NCBI RefSeq assembly: GCF_963675165.1 | Contig: NC_087391.1 | Location: 3,894,646 to 3,958,645, forward strand | From: Halichondria panicea | Lineage: Eukaryota > Porifera > Demospongiae > Suberitida > Halichondriidae | Reading direction: 5' to 3' | Length of the DNA stretch: 64,000 bases | In this document: piece after piece, positions 47,501 to 55,104 of the stretch | How the letters are laid out: every line of letters starts with the position of its first letter | How positions within the stretch are numbered: the stretch's first letter is position 1 | Notes under the pieces: model-generated | The model's database searches: none | What the model was told of the DNA's origin: nothing | Seen by the model: the letters and a program-made list of their open reading frames with translations, nothing else | Translations under genes and position numbers: made by a program

Positions 47501-50500
47501 GTGCTGCGGTCCATGGTATAAGTCACACCTACTCGGAGGATATGCACCCCATATATCCTCCTCTTAGGTGTGGTATATCCTATACTTGTCTAGCTAATAT
47601 AAGTTGTTTCCTAGTACTGCATCGAAGGAGGTTTGGCAGGGTCAAAAGGAGCTCAAGGATTATGCTAACGGTAGAAAATTGTTGCGAATTGCATTCCTGA
47701 CCCAATGTGTTAGTAATTAACACCATTAATTAATTGTTTTTAAGCACATTAATAGTTCTAAGAAGCTTTCTGCAGATTACAGAAGGATTGTCTTACGTTG
47801 GGAATCGCATCTCGTGCAAGTTTACAAAAATTAAAGCATGACGTCAGACCTTATAAAACCGCTAAGTGGGTGATAATCATCTGCGGGCAAGTGCTAATTG
47901 AGCTAATACCATTTTCATAGGTCAATAAAAAGTGTAGCTAGCTATAGGCCTGGTAGTAAGCTCTCTCTTCTAAGAACCCCAGTAAGACTCCCTACTGCAA
48001 ATCTAATAAATTTTCTCTTTACAAAGTGACTGGATATGCTTCTATTTCAGAACTTTCTGTACCTCACCAATGACAGTCTCTTCCATGATGTATATCAACA
48101 TTCATCAAAGATCTAGCTATTCATTTTAGCTCTTTCTGGCTCAACCTAGCTCTCCTGCTGCTGCACTACATACAAAATCCGTTCATAATGATATCACAGG
48201 ATGACTGCGGTCTGTAGTTATTTTATGTACACAGTACTTTTTATAATGAAATGCGGCGATTAGGAAAACACACGAGATGCGATTCCTAAACTTAGACGCT
48301 CCTTCTTTCATGTGTCCTGCTAATACCAAGCAATATTTGTAAGCAGTGCTATACTTCATGCGTTTCAAAAGTGGCATATTAAGTTATATAGAAATCACAA
48401 ATTTGAATGTTAAATGTCTATGTACGACAGACATAGCTCCGTTCAGATGTTGAGTAGCTGAGGGATAAACAAGGTCGTGTGGACACGCCCACCACCAGGC
48501 CTAGGATGAGGGTTATCCACAAAGAACTGATAATAAGTCCTCCTATCACAACAAACACGAGAGCATAGTTGGCTTTCTTCTGGGCTCTGGGAAAATCTTT
48601 CGTTTTCTTTTGAATGTTTTTGCTCTGTGTGAGTACGACGAGAAACCGGTATATGGCTGTATTATAAATTTAGTATACTTACTCTTTGTGCAAAGTGAAG
48701 AGCTGGAGCAGCACAAAGTATTGAGAACGCATATGTCAAGCAAATTGTAAATGCTGCAAACACCATCAGTAGGATTGCAGCTGGCTCGAACGTGTGCGGA
48801 CCAGGATGAGGCGGCTCAGTATCTTGAGGATTCTATGAGAACATAATTAAATATATTACCGAAATCTAGCATTGGAAATGTGTACATTGAAGCTGGTGTA
48901 CCTGCAGCATTGGTGGTGGCAGGAAAGGCGGAGCCATACCTGGTGTCGGTATGAACTGCTGACTGGGCTGAGGGGCTGAGAAAAATGGCTGCCCACTGAC
49001 TGAGGCCATGTGACTCATATTCGGGGGTGGATAGCTAGTAGGAGGAGGCTGCTCAGCCACGGATGCAAAGTAGTCTGGAGGTGCTTCATGGTACAGGGGT
49101 GGGCCTACACACAGAACAGCAGGGTAACCATAGATACTGTCTATACCTCTGATACGTACCTTCATCTCTCATTGGAGCTGACGGTTGTACTCCCTCTTCT
49201 TTACCAGGCTTGAAGGGCTCATCAACTGAAGATACTCCCGTGGCCATTGTGATCTAATAGATGATTTCTTTGTAACTAACTACGACCGCCGTTGTTGTTT
49301 CTTTAGTTTGTAAAATACCCTTTGCACATATTTGTACATTGTGTTTGTAACTAGTATGGCCTTGATGAATCTCAAATGCATACATAAAGTGTTCTCACTG
49401 TGGCTTCAATGCCTTAGTTGTTTGTGTGTATTAATTTTTTGTTTGCGAGTATTTAGGTGCACTGACTGCAGAATTTTTTGGCCATTTTGAAGAGTATTAA
49501 TTACGCCTCGAGACGTAGCCACACGAGGGATACGGTAAAGCTGTCTGTGTGCCTGTTCCAGCTGTAACTGCTCAACGGTTGCAATGTGACGAAAACTAAC
49601 AGCTTCTATAGGCTTCTAGCCACATTCTCTTGGATTTTGATTCGTGGATTAGCAAACTAAAGCGTCTTTCCCGAGTTATGGCTAGTTTGACTCACATTGA
49701 AGGCTGTTGCAGTCTTTTCAGAATCTTTCGTAGCATTATCTGTTCGCACAAAGTTTCTATTCAACTTATAAGTTAGTCTTGCACTAAAGCGCTAGCCCCA
49801 CACATGAGAGAATAATATCCAGATCCAGATCCTCCTGGCAGAAACATATTTTTCTTGAGGGCCTGTAAGCCACAAAACACTACCATATGCAATAGATAAC
49901 AATATTAAAGATAACAATGCATGTACACATAACAATATGCATGTACTTATAGACACTGAACTCCAGATCCTGGAAGAATCAATTTTCTTCTTTCTTGAGG
50001 TCCTGGTAAGCCACATAATACAATAGATAACAACAATAGATGCATGTAAATAAGTCTTTTCTTCTCGGTGAGTTTATATAGATAAGCTAACTTTAATGTA
50101 AAATTCATTATAGAAACTACTATAACACTCTTGAGCCAAAGCATAACATGGCGAGAGGCATTAGCACAGCGCAGCTTGCAACACTCGTTTATATGGTGTA
50201 CTTGATTTAGCCACATGTTCACTGTGCTGTACATTCAGTTGTCCTAATATGGTAGAGGGATTGAATCACTAGACATTTCTTTATTGGACGTTCACATCAT
50301 TTGAGATTTGAACAGATTTTTACAATAACTGAATCATTGAGGTGAAATCATTGAGGTGACGATAAAACAGCTAGGTGCCACATAGGCCAGCCATAGATAC
50401 TATAAATTACATGGATATGAAACGCCTCCGTAAACGGACGTTTGGGCTGGGATGATGGTTGCCTCGGATGTAACGGTCTAGTATACGAATTTTTCCAAAT

Positions 50501-51713
50501 AAAAATGGCTACTGAAAGTGTGTCTCTAGTTCCAGCTCTGAGAGCGTCTCAGATGACTTTTGAAATTTCTGACTGAGAATGATGATGATGGAGGCTTGAC
50601 AATAACAAGGATACGCTTTACATGTGCATTCTGGGATTTAATATAGCACAAAATAGTATTATTATTTAATAACCAACAACTATGTGTCTAGATAGATTAG
50701 AAATGAATGAATCATGATAATGCTTGGCTATAATAGCTGATGTGGAGTAGAGGCTTTGACATAGACATGTGGACATCACACTCTCGTATCGTTCTTTCGC
50801 CAGTCAATGAATGGTTCCTTCTTTCTTCTCGCGAGGCATTGTCTGAGGTGTAGTCTGGCTGCATAACATAAGCAAACAGTCAAGTATGACATTGTAACTA
50901 CTATAATAATTATACAAACGAATAATAATTATGTAGCTATAATAAATAATCAACAACAATTCATTGAGAGCGTGAATTTTTCGTACATTTAAACTTGATT
51001 TTAAGACATGTGCATCAATAAAACTTAGTGGACCCAGTGAACATGCCCTTACTCTGCGTAATAAAACTTAGTACAGACATTCAATAAATGTGGTTCAAGA
51101 AATCAACTGACACAAATTAAAGAAGGACACTTGAAAACACCTTCAACTGTTTGTAACCAGATAGTTAAAGTATACACAAGGTCAGAAGTAAGTGGACCCA
51201 GTAACTATACCTACTGGCTAACTACTACACAAAAAATAAACACAGCAATTCTTTTCAAATAGCAGATCAACTGACACAAAGTTATTAAAAGAGTGAATAT
51301 AGCCATTTTCAGCTCCACAAATCAGCTACATGCAACGTTCTAACTGAAACAATCATAACTAAAACTTACTTTACAGACCTAGTTAAAGCCAATCATAGTG
51401 GTATCACTTCAGCTTTCAATCGTAGACTCTTGTGACAACAGATTCTTTGCTTGCCAGTAGCTCTTCATTTTCTGGTAGCTGCGAGACAATCCTCCTCCCA
51501 GCAAAACTCTGGATACTATCTAGAATCACTGTAATCTAGAGCCGTTTCATATCCATGTAATTTATAGTATCTATGGGCCAGCAGTTGTAAAACCCTGAGA
51601 CAACATGACAGACGTGTTAAGTTTGTAATCGATAGCCATACTCTTTAATTTTCATGGCACAAGCTTAAAATACTTGGATATGTGATAATTAAGTGCCTAT
51701 CACTGCTATTTCA

Positions 51714-51765
<52 letters not shown>

Positions 51766-54562
51766 ACACACAGTTTCCTGATGGCTCGAGAGGTTGATTC
51801 TGATAGACCTGTTGGTTTCGTCAACTTCAGATTTGACTTGGATGACAATGTTGAAGTGATATATTGGTAAGCCTACACATACGTAGTCTACGTACGTGGC
51901 ATACTTTTTGGGGCTCGAAAAAATTAAGATTTGTTGGACTGCTTTTAGTGACACTTCCAACACAATGAGTTACGTATGTGAAAGTGATTTAATTGTCCTT
52001 TCATGAAGCGCTGTCTGTGCCTTCATGTGTGGGTGTACTTGTTTACTACGAGTCGGTTGAAACGATACGTAATATGTAGCTCCAAACCCATAATTAGGGT
52101 GAATTTGGAATGTGCCGAATAAAGGTGCGATTTGCGTTAATTAAATTACTATCTCATATGCACTAAAATAATTGGGCTTCAAATAACATGTATTTTGAGT
52201 TTTACTTTATTAAGGCACTCGGCAAGTCTTCATTGTGAGTCTAGCCTTTTGTGGGGATTGAGGTGATATGAGTACAGCTACGTGGTGTACTGACACACTT
52301 TTAGCTCTATATACTCTTTCCTTTTTGGGACATTTTAAAGCTGTAAGTAGCTCTTCACATGTTTCTATAGTGATTTGACCTTGCACCTATACCAACTGCA
52401 CGAGTACTAAATTAAGTTTCAACTTCCTGGCAACTGCCCACCTTTGCATTGCTATAGGTCATCAGTAAAGGAAGTGATCAGTCCTGCACATGACCTTTCC
52501 TTCCTGGGGCATGCTGAAAATGTAGATACAATTACCTGGGACTCGATCACTACAACTGCAGGTTATTTTTTTAAGGGTGCATGGGTAGAGCATGAAGGAC
52601 GAATTTAATGGTTGAATGCACATGCAGCAATTGTTGGCTGCAGTTGTATAGACTGATATTTTACATGTAGTAAACACCAGGTGTGGTTATGCTCTTATAC
52701 GTATTGGGGATTTTTCCCCTGCTAAAATAACCAATTTGTAGGGCCCAATTTGTAGATGTTTTTTCCCTAGCATCTGTTGTGAATGTAACCCATAAACTGT
52801 ATAATACAAACCCCATCTCTCTGAAACCAGTCATACAAAAACTGATGTCATCAATGTTCGAAAAAGTAACTTGTAACTTTTTTGTAGATGGCTTTTTAGT
52901 TATACCTTCTTACCTCCAGAATGCATTTACTATGAGTGTTTTTTTGCAGCTATGAGATTCACATGTGCCCTGAGGTCAGAAGAAAGGGCTTGGGGAAATT
53001 TTTGATGCAGATTGTGGAGTTAATTGGACACAAGTAAGCGTATTGCCTCATTGTGTGATTAATCTTGTGACAGGTGACCAGATCATGTGCTGGAATGATC
53101 TAGTGTGTGGTCTGAGCATTGGTCACACTGCCAACGCGTGACTATACTACTTTCTCACTTTTTTGTTTTATCAAATGTTTGTACCAAATACAGAGCAAAC
53201 ATGACGAAAGTTGTGCTGACGGTTTTTAAAGGTTTGTTTACACAGAAAATGTTCTCTAACCAGAGTATAGCTGTACATGTACATGGTATTCGTCCTGTGT
53301 TTTCTTGTAGGTCTATTTAGCCATTAATTCAGTAACACACACACCCACATATGCAGACAATGGAGTATCTAATGCTTTCTTCAGAGACCGAATGAAGTGA
53401 GTTATCGTAATTATTGATTGTAAGGTGTTGTATAATAGCTTCTATAATTATAATAATTATACAAACCTGATTTGGTCAATAAGACGTGCATAATGAAGGG
53501 AGTCGGGCTATGGGGACAGATGGCTATTTTTGTAGGGAATTTTGAAATTGTGTTAAAATTGGCCTCATGCAGTTCGCTTCCCGTTGACCACAGGGTATAG
53601 AAGATCATGTTTTATTGGCTAATTAGGTGGTGTATTCAGTGGGTAAAACTATACCAGTAGGTGTGTTACTTCTATGGTCTATCACGTACTATAACCCAAG
53701 GGACTTACGCATTTGGTTTGTGGTAGGTATCAACACATGTAAGGTTGTCTTCCCATGTCAATTATATCACCAGATCTGCCATGCATGTGCCATGCATGCC
53801 TCTTATTGTAAAGGGTCTGCTGTATATTTCCTGAGTCTACTGGTTTCATGCACTCAATCAATCTAGGCGGTACTTTCACTTGGTTAATAGCTAGAAAAGG
53901 TATTTTTACCATAACTTGCATTGTAGCATTTTGTATCTGTATGAAGGTTACGCATTACCCTTCTATTTCAGTAAGTGTGTTTCCGAATACTTTTGTGTAT
54001 GCTTTCATAATCATTACCTTGTTGAATGAAGCTCTGAAGTCTACGTTCGTTTTGTACTTTTGGTTTTCTAATCATAAAAACATGCATAGTGTGTTATGTA
54101 CCTACATGTATGTCATTATAATTTATTATACCCTAGCCTGTTTTGTTTTTGTTCTCAAGGTATGTGAACATTGTGTGTGACGCACATTTTAAGTATACAC
54201 ATTCTCTGTACAGATATGTTGATGATGACACATCACCCATCTTTACCGACCCTCTCAACGAACAAGACTACACGTACTCAATCCTCAGCAAACCCCTCAT
54301 CAAGAAACCCACCAAACCTGCTGCTAACTCTGCTAAACCGGTCGCACGAGCTTCTGGCCATAGCAATGAAGCACAACGAGCACAAAACGGTAACCCACGG
54401 CCACTGCACAGAGCCAAAATAGCTCCACCTAAAGCTGAGACTTCTGACGATACTCCTCCGACAGCTAGTGGTTGCCATAGAGGGGATGATGCTACTGCGA
54501 GAGTGGATGATACGAAAGATTCACCGAGCTGTCTGGATGCAAACACAGAGGGACATTCGTAG
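27796..54562 (+). CDS. NAA40: N-alpha-acetyltransferase 40 (histone H2A/H4 N-terminal acetyltransferase)
   Basis: Transfers acetyl from acetyl-CoA to the N-terminal serine of histones H4 and H2A. Eleven exons join in phase: 27796-27807, 27976-28026, 28080-28130, 28233-28288, 28418-28513, 28571-28639, 51774-51866, 52950-53033, 53194-53231, 53357-53396 and 54214-54562 (TAG), giving 312 residues. Order matches human NAA40: KSGSAKSKEKK, LPAFQKYSRNE, VKWAFDLMKECVEELYVSG, GWGWNDRKKWDELTHDSA, PVGFVNFRFDLDDNVEVIYC, VRRKGLGKFLMQI (acetyl-CoA loop, residues 152-164), TKVVLTVFK, NAFFRDRMKYVDDDTSP, DYTYSILSK. The last exon adds a 110-residue Pro/Lys/Ala-rich tail in place of the vertebrate His/Cys-rich end. 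Intron 6 is 23,134 bp and encloses at least five opposite-strand genes; the others are far shorter. At the long-intron junction the human Trp becomes Cys (TG|T). Confidence 0.95.
28640..29693. other. Start of the long NAA40 intron, no gene seen
   Basis: After the GTGAGT donor there is about 1 kb without a recognisable gene. A plus-strand open frame at 29078-29461 has poly-T-derived phenylalanines and no family resemblance. Confidence 0.5.
29694..30462 (-). CDS. Secreted perforin-type C2 domain protein (protease-free, EGF-free)
   Basis: Exons 30462-30253 and 30086-29694 (stop) join in phase to 200 residues. Residues 1-20 are a signal peptide (LTMTLWLLLAAPLANSA). A charged linker follows, then from about residue 77 a C2 domain: YKGILKVKIVQAKHLPDSDG, WWNEPDPYACVEAV, TKFPVWNKELNFG, GWRYITIIIYDEDPGRHD. 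The DSDGWWNEPDPY and YDEDPGRHD clusters supply likely calcium-binding acidic residues, as in the perforin C2. It lacks the EGF domain of its neighbours but shares the C2 pattern and strand, so it is the most divergent member of the nested cluster. Inferred role: calcium-dependent membrane binding outside the cell. Confidence 0.85.
30463..31255. other. Upstream region of the C2-only gene, no gene seen
   Basis: AT-rich sequence with no recognisable coding exon on either strand. The first 100 bp likely contain the promoter and 5' UTR of the C2 gene at 29694-30462. Confidence 0.5.
31256..31442. mobile_element. MITE with CAGGGTGTCATACAGG ends and 5-bp target duplication
   Basis: Terminal inverted repeats CAGGGTGTCATACAGG, direct repeats GGTAG at 31251-31255 and 31443-31447. 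Near one end it carries long G and C runs that can pair with each other (31379-31430). An inverted copy is at 35609-35791. Confidence 0.9.
31480..31920. repeat. Dispersed noncoding repeat
   Basis: Shares GGCTTCTAG..ATTCGTGGA..GCAAA with the repeats at 32.6, 37.1, 41.8, 43.6 and 49.6 kb. Its end, GCATCAGCACCCGCGGTGCT, matches the 14.6 kb copy. It is older and more diverged than the copies inside the tandem units. Confidence 0.55.
31940..32036. mobile_element. Short Tc1/mariner-type MITE (ACAGTAGAACCTCGA ends)
   Basis: Left ACAGTAGAACCTCGATATCC and right GGATAATCGAGGTTCTACTG are inverted complements with one insertion. The ~97-bp unit has no coding capacity. Confidence 0.8.
32037..32345. mobile_element. 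Pogo-type MITE fragment
   Basis: Contains CTCTCGAATTGTAGC, TTAGTCATTAGATTCGAGGT and CCGAATTAACAAGAGTCTAT, inverted relatives of the element at 24387-24766. The edges are unclear. Confidence 0.45.
32513..32569. repeat. (GT)n microsatellite
   Basis: About 28 uninterrupted GT units inside the dispersed repeat at 32460-32870. The same repeat position holds a short GT run at 43516-43524, so the array expanded in this copy. Confidence 0.95.
33429..33497 (+). pseudogene. Inverted fragment of the astacin-gene propeptide exon
   Basis: On the + strand this reads GCACTGAATCAACTGGACAT and ATATTTGGCAGTGGGAGT. These match the minus-strand exon encoding EALNSQLDILASNGN..IFGSGSG of the 39.5 kb gene. It is in opposite orientation to every intact member and has no other exon near it. 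Confidence 0.8.
34297..35034 (-). CDS. Secreted C2-EGF protein, protease domain lost
   Basis: A single exon encodes 245 residues from the ATG at 35034 (an ATG at 35058 would add 8; 35034 aligns with the paralogues' MYSL start). Order: signal peptide (residues 1-19), short pro-like segment SRNEALNSQLDKGDFNIPGEQ, C2 domain (YKGTLKVKMIRARGLPDTDG, WWDEPDPYAVVVAVD, NPYWNQELDFG, VYDSDNGGDD), EGF domain (CSSNPCVRGTCRDQFCGFSC, then CPKFYVGNRCERY) and a proline-rich tail. KGDFNIP aligns with EGDLNIP of the astacin paralogue, so the propeptide switch remnant remains although the whole protease domain and the intron before it are gone. Inferred role: secreted calcium-dependent membrane binder, perhaps competing with the active protease. 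Confidence 0.88.
   Translation of the reverse strand: MYSLVIALWLVIATPVLVIGEEATPALSRNEALNSQLDKGDFNIPGEQNHVILRRSPGYKGTLKVKMIRARGLPDTDGWWDEPDPYAVVVAVDKSNNRQEKRTVVKRGTCNPYWNQELDFGHSSVGWRYFTITVYDSDNGGDDNMTGTETVWVSPSCTTNTRLFAPCVDYNYRLEDANVNHCSSNPCVRGTCRDQFCGFSCSCPKFYVGNRCERYMYNPPPPPRRPSSSGGIRPLQPLEEELHPY
35044..35108. repeat. 22-bp triple repeat in the promoter of the C2-EGF gene
   Basis: Three copies of AGTGTGTAGATCAAGCTGCAG lie immediately upstream of the start codon at 35034. The homologous region at 40555-40580 has one copy, so the array expanded in unit 1. TATAAAA at 35111 on the + strand lies beyond it. Confidence 0.85.
35609..35791. mobile_element. MITE with CAGGGTGTCATACAGG ends, second copy
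   Basis: Inverted relative of 31256-31442 with the same ends. Direct repeats AGTAG flank it at 35604-35608 and 35792-35796. It contains long G and C runs at its left end and AACAGTTGACCTTTTTTTAG, as in the first copy's complement. Confidence 0.9.
35880..36017. mobile_element. Small MITE (GGTTTCGAATG family), copy 4
   Basis: Left ATACCGTATTCTAGGTTTCG and inverted right ATACCGCATACATGGGTTTC with the internal phrase CAAGCCTGGTTGCG similar to copy 2. It lies between tandem units 1 and 2. Confidence 0.55.
37509..37724. mobile_element. 216-bp Tc1/mariner-like MITE
   Basis: Inverted ends of about 48 bp start CTGTATAAGCTCTAATTTAA and CTGTATAAGCTCTATTTAAG. The flanking dinucleotide TA at 37507-37508 and 37725-37726 fits a TA target duplication. 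It is absent from the matching place in unit 3 (43,800), so it inserted after the unit duplication. Confidence 0.9.
38170..39785 (-). CDS. Secreted astacin metalloprotease with C2 and EGF domains
   Basis: Exons 39785-39462 and 39303-38170 (stop) give 485 residues. Signal peptide at residues 1-28 (IVLWLVAAALVIATPVLS). Propeptide with YFEGDLNIP, the astacin Asp switch (FxGD) that caps the zinc. VREKR at the exon 2 start is a furin-type site before GAINEKRWPGG, the usual mature start. Catalytic motif HEIGHAIGLWHEQSRPDRD (H203, E204, H207, H213) and Met-turn SIMHY (M258, Y260) are complete. A perforin-like C2 domain follows (about 309-410: LPDTDGWWNDPDPY, NPQWNQELDFG, YDSDNGGDD), then an EGF domain (CNPNPCVRGTCQDRFCDYYC) and a Pro/Arg-rich tail. 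Expected to be a secreted zinc endopeptidase placed on membranes through calcium-bound C2. It is nested, antisense, in NAA40 intron 6. Astacins joined to CUB, EGF or ShK domains are common; I know of none with a C2. Confidence 0.93.
40517..40640 (-). pseudogene. Orphan promoter and first codons of a C2-EGF-type gene
   Basis: Matches 35010-35170, the upstream region and first codons of the C2-EGF gene, including GAGTACATCGCTGTAGTTAG and GCTGGCTATAAAATGAGATG. On the minus strand it encodes only MYSLVIAL before the homology stops. It is a truncated gene copy. Confidence 0.75.
41877..43072. mobile_element. Degenerate DNA transposon with ~80-bp inverted ends and transposase relic
   Basis: Left CAGGGTTTTGCAGAATTTTT and inverted right CAGGGTTTTTGCAAGATCCT begin complementary ends that continue through GCAACAGGGCTAAACAGACA and CCATATATGG. 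Inside on +, MSREPKRASAYSQDLIKVVD (41986) and ANTTVWRVFRLSTVP (near 42400) recall the helix-turn-helix start of IS630/Tc1-type transposases (KRxxYSxDLR.., VHRxxKLF), broken by stops. It interrupts the CTTGTTCTATAAAACACTAC block of unit 3. Confidence 0.7.
42619..42862. repeat. 122-bp tandem duplication
   Basis: Two almost identical units, 42619-42740 and 42741-42862, each from GGGCCATCTGATGCGCATGC to AAAATCCTGG(A/C)TACGCC, lie inside the degenerate transposon. Confidence 0.92.
44263..45851 (-). pseudogene. Astacin-C2-EGF paralogue with premature stop in propeptide
   Basis: Same two-exon design as the 38.2 kb gene: exon 45851-45537 and exon 45387-44263. The paralogue's Tyr codon TAT in NPEYFEGD is TAA here (45605-45603), one residue before the Asp-switch motif, so translation would stop after 82 codons. 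Exon 2 is otherwise fully open and conserved, with VREKR, HEIGHAIGLWHEQSRPDRD, SIMHY, C2 and EGF all present. Its frame runs on through the 149-bp intron to an ATG at 45528. Exon 1 also lacks four residues after MYS. It is therefore a very young pseudogene, a null allele, a sequencing error, or a gene using a new start (which would lack signal peptide and switch). Confidence 0.85.
46492..47226. mobile_element. 735-bp element with TAGCCTCGATTCCAGGCCGC ends and 8-9 bp target duplication
   Basis: Inverted ends TAGCCTCGATTCCAGGCCGC are perfect. Direct repeats AGAGAAAGG flank it at 46483-46491 and 47227-47235. Unit 2 (near 40430) has the same flanks joined without it, an empty site. The interior has no recognisable transposase. 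The 108-bp hairpin at 19263-19370 shares its ends. It appears to be a non-autonomous, possibly hAT-like, family. Confidence 0.93.
47321..48417. other. Gene-free stretch between unit 3 and the proline-rich membrane gene
   Basis: No convincing exon on either strand. Sequence is AT-rich with a short palindromic spot near 47540-47575 (GAGGATATGCACCCC / ATATATCCTCCTC). Still inside NAA40 intron 6. Confidence 0.5.
48418..49247 (-). CDS. Proline-rich small membrane protein with two helices
   Basis: Exons 49247-49160, 49104-48902, 48832-48683 and 48579-48418 (TAG) join in phase to 200 residues. Residues 1-97 are disordered and rich in Pro, Ser and Gln (EQPPPTSYPPPNMSHMASVS, PPFLPPPMLQ) with a PPDY that could bind WW domains. 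Two hydrophobic helices follow (AILLMVFAAFTICLTYAFSI and ALVFVVIGGLIISSLWITLI) joined by a short basic loop HFAQRKKANY, then a 20-residue tail. The plan resembles dispanin/CD225 (IFITM-like) proteins, but the usual GD and conserved Cys pairs are not evident, so only the topology is claimed. It is nested antisense in NAA40 intron 6. Confidence 0.75.
49248..50391. repeat. Dispersed repeat copy and unannotated intron sequence
   Basis: 49505-49800 is another copy of the CCTCGAGRCGTAGCC..GCTTCTAGCCAC repeat found in all three tandem units, here outside them. At 49810-49890 and 49960-50030 the phrase CCAGATCC..TTTCTTGAGG..CCTG.TAAGCCACA is duplicated. No gene is seen. Confidence 0.6.
50392..51575. 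mobile_element. 1184-bp element with perfect 33-bp inverted ends and 7-bp target duplication
   Basis: Arms 50392-50424 and 51543-51575 (starting CATAGATACTATAAATTACA) are perfectly complementary. The direct repeat GGCCAGC flanks them at 50385-50391 and 51576-51582. The interior contains repeated AGTGGACCCAGT phrases (51030, 51193) but no recognisable transposase. It lies near the end of NAA40 intron 6. Confidence 0.88.
51716..51773. repeat. (CA)n microsatellite forming a splice acceptor
   Basis: About 27 CA units run directly into the CAG acceptor of NAA40 exon 7 (51774), replacing the usual pyrimidine tract. Confidence 0.95.
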
Positions 54563-55104
54563 ATATCACATGCATGTAGTGATACTTTAATAGTGCTTCT
54601 CATGGTGTGTATACAACACTGCACTTTGGTCATCATCATCCACAAATTCCTCATGGTGCATGTTTGTTGATCATTTCCTTTCCTGTCTATAATAATACTA
54701 TTTTTTCATATACTTACGTGCATGCAGTGGAACAAGAATATTGCATGCATGGCCTATATAGCTCGAAATTTCCTATTATGCTGCATGTATACGTGCATAT
54801 GTGCAACAAGAATTGCACCCATGGCCTATAGATAATAATCTATAGCTCGGAATTTCTTTTATATATAATGACCTTTTTTAGAGACATATACTTGCAATCC
54901 CTCTATATAGCATAACACATGCAGTACTAACTATAGTGTGATCATGTTCAGTGTATCAGTATTGCTCTAAATCTTATTGAAAACAGATAGAATGAAAGTT
55001 TGACGAGAACAAAATAGGCATGCAAGGTTAAGAGTGCAGAAAATTTAAAATCACAAACACACGACACACGACACACAAACAACACAAGTCATGTATACAC
55101 AGTT

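Noticed and set aside
50770-50870. Minus-strand peptide QCLARRKKEPFIDWRKNDTRV as a possible terminal exon
   Set aside because: It lies inside the 1184-bp transposon, has no partner exon and no recognised family.
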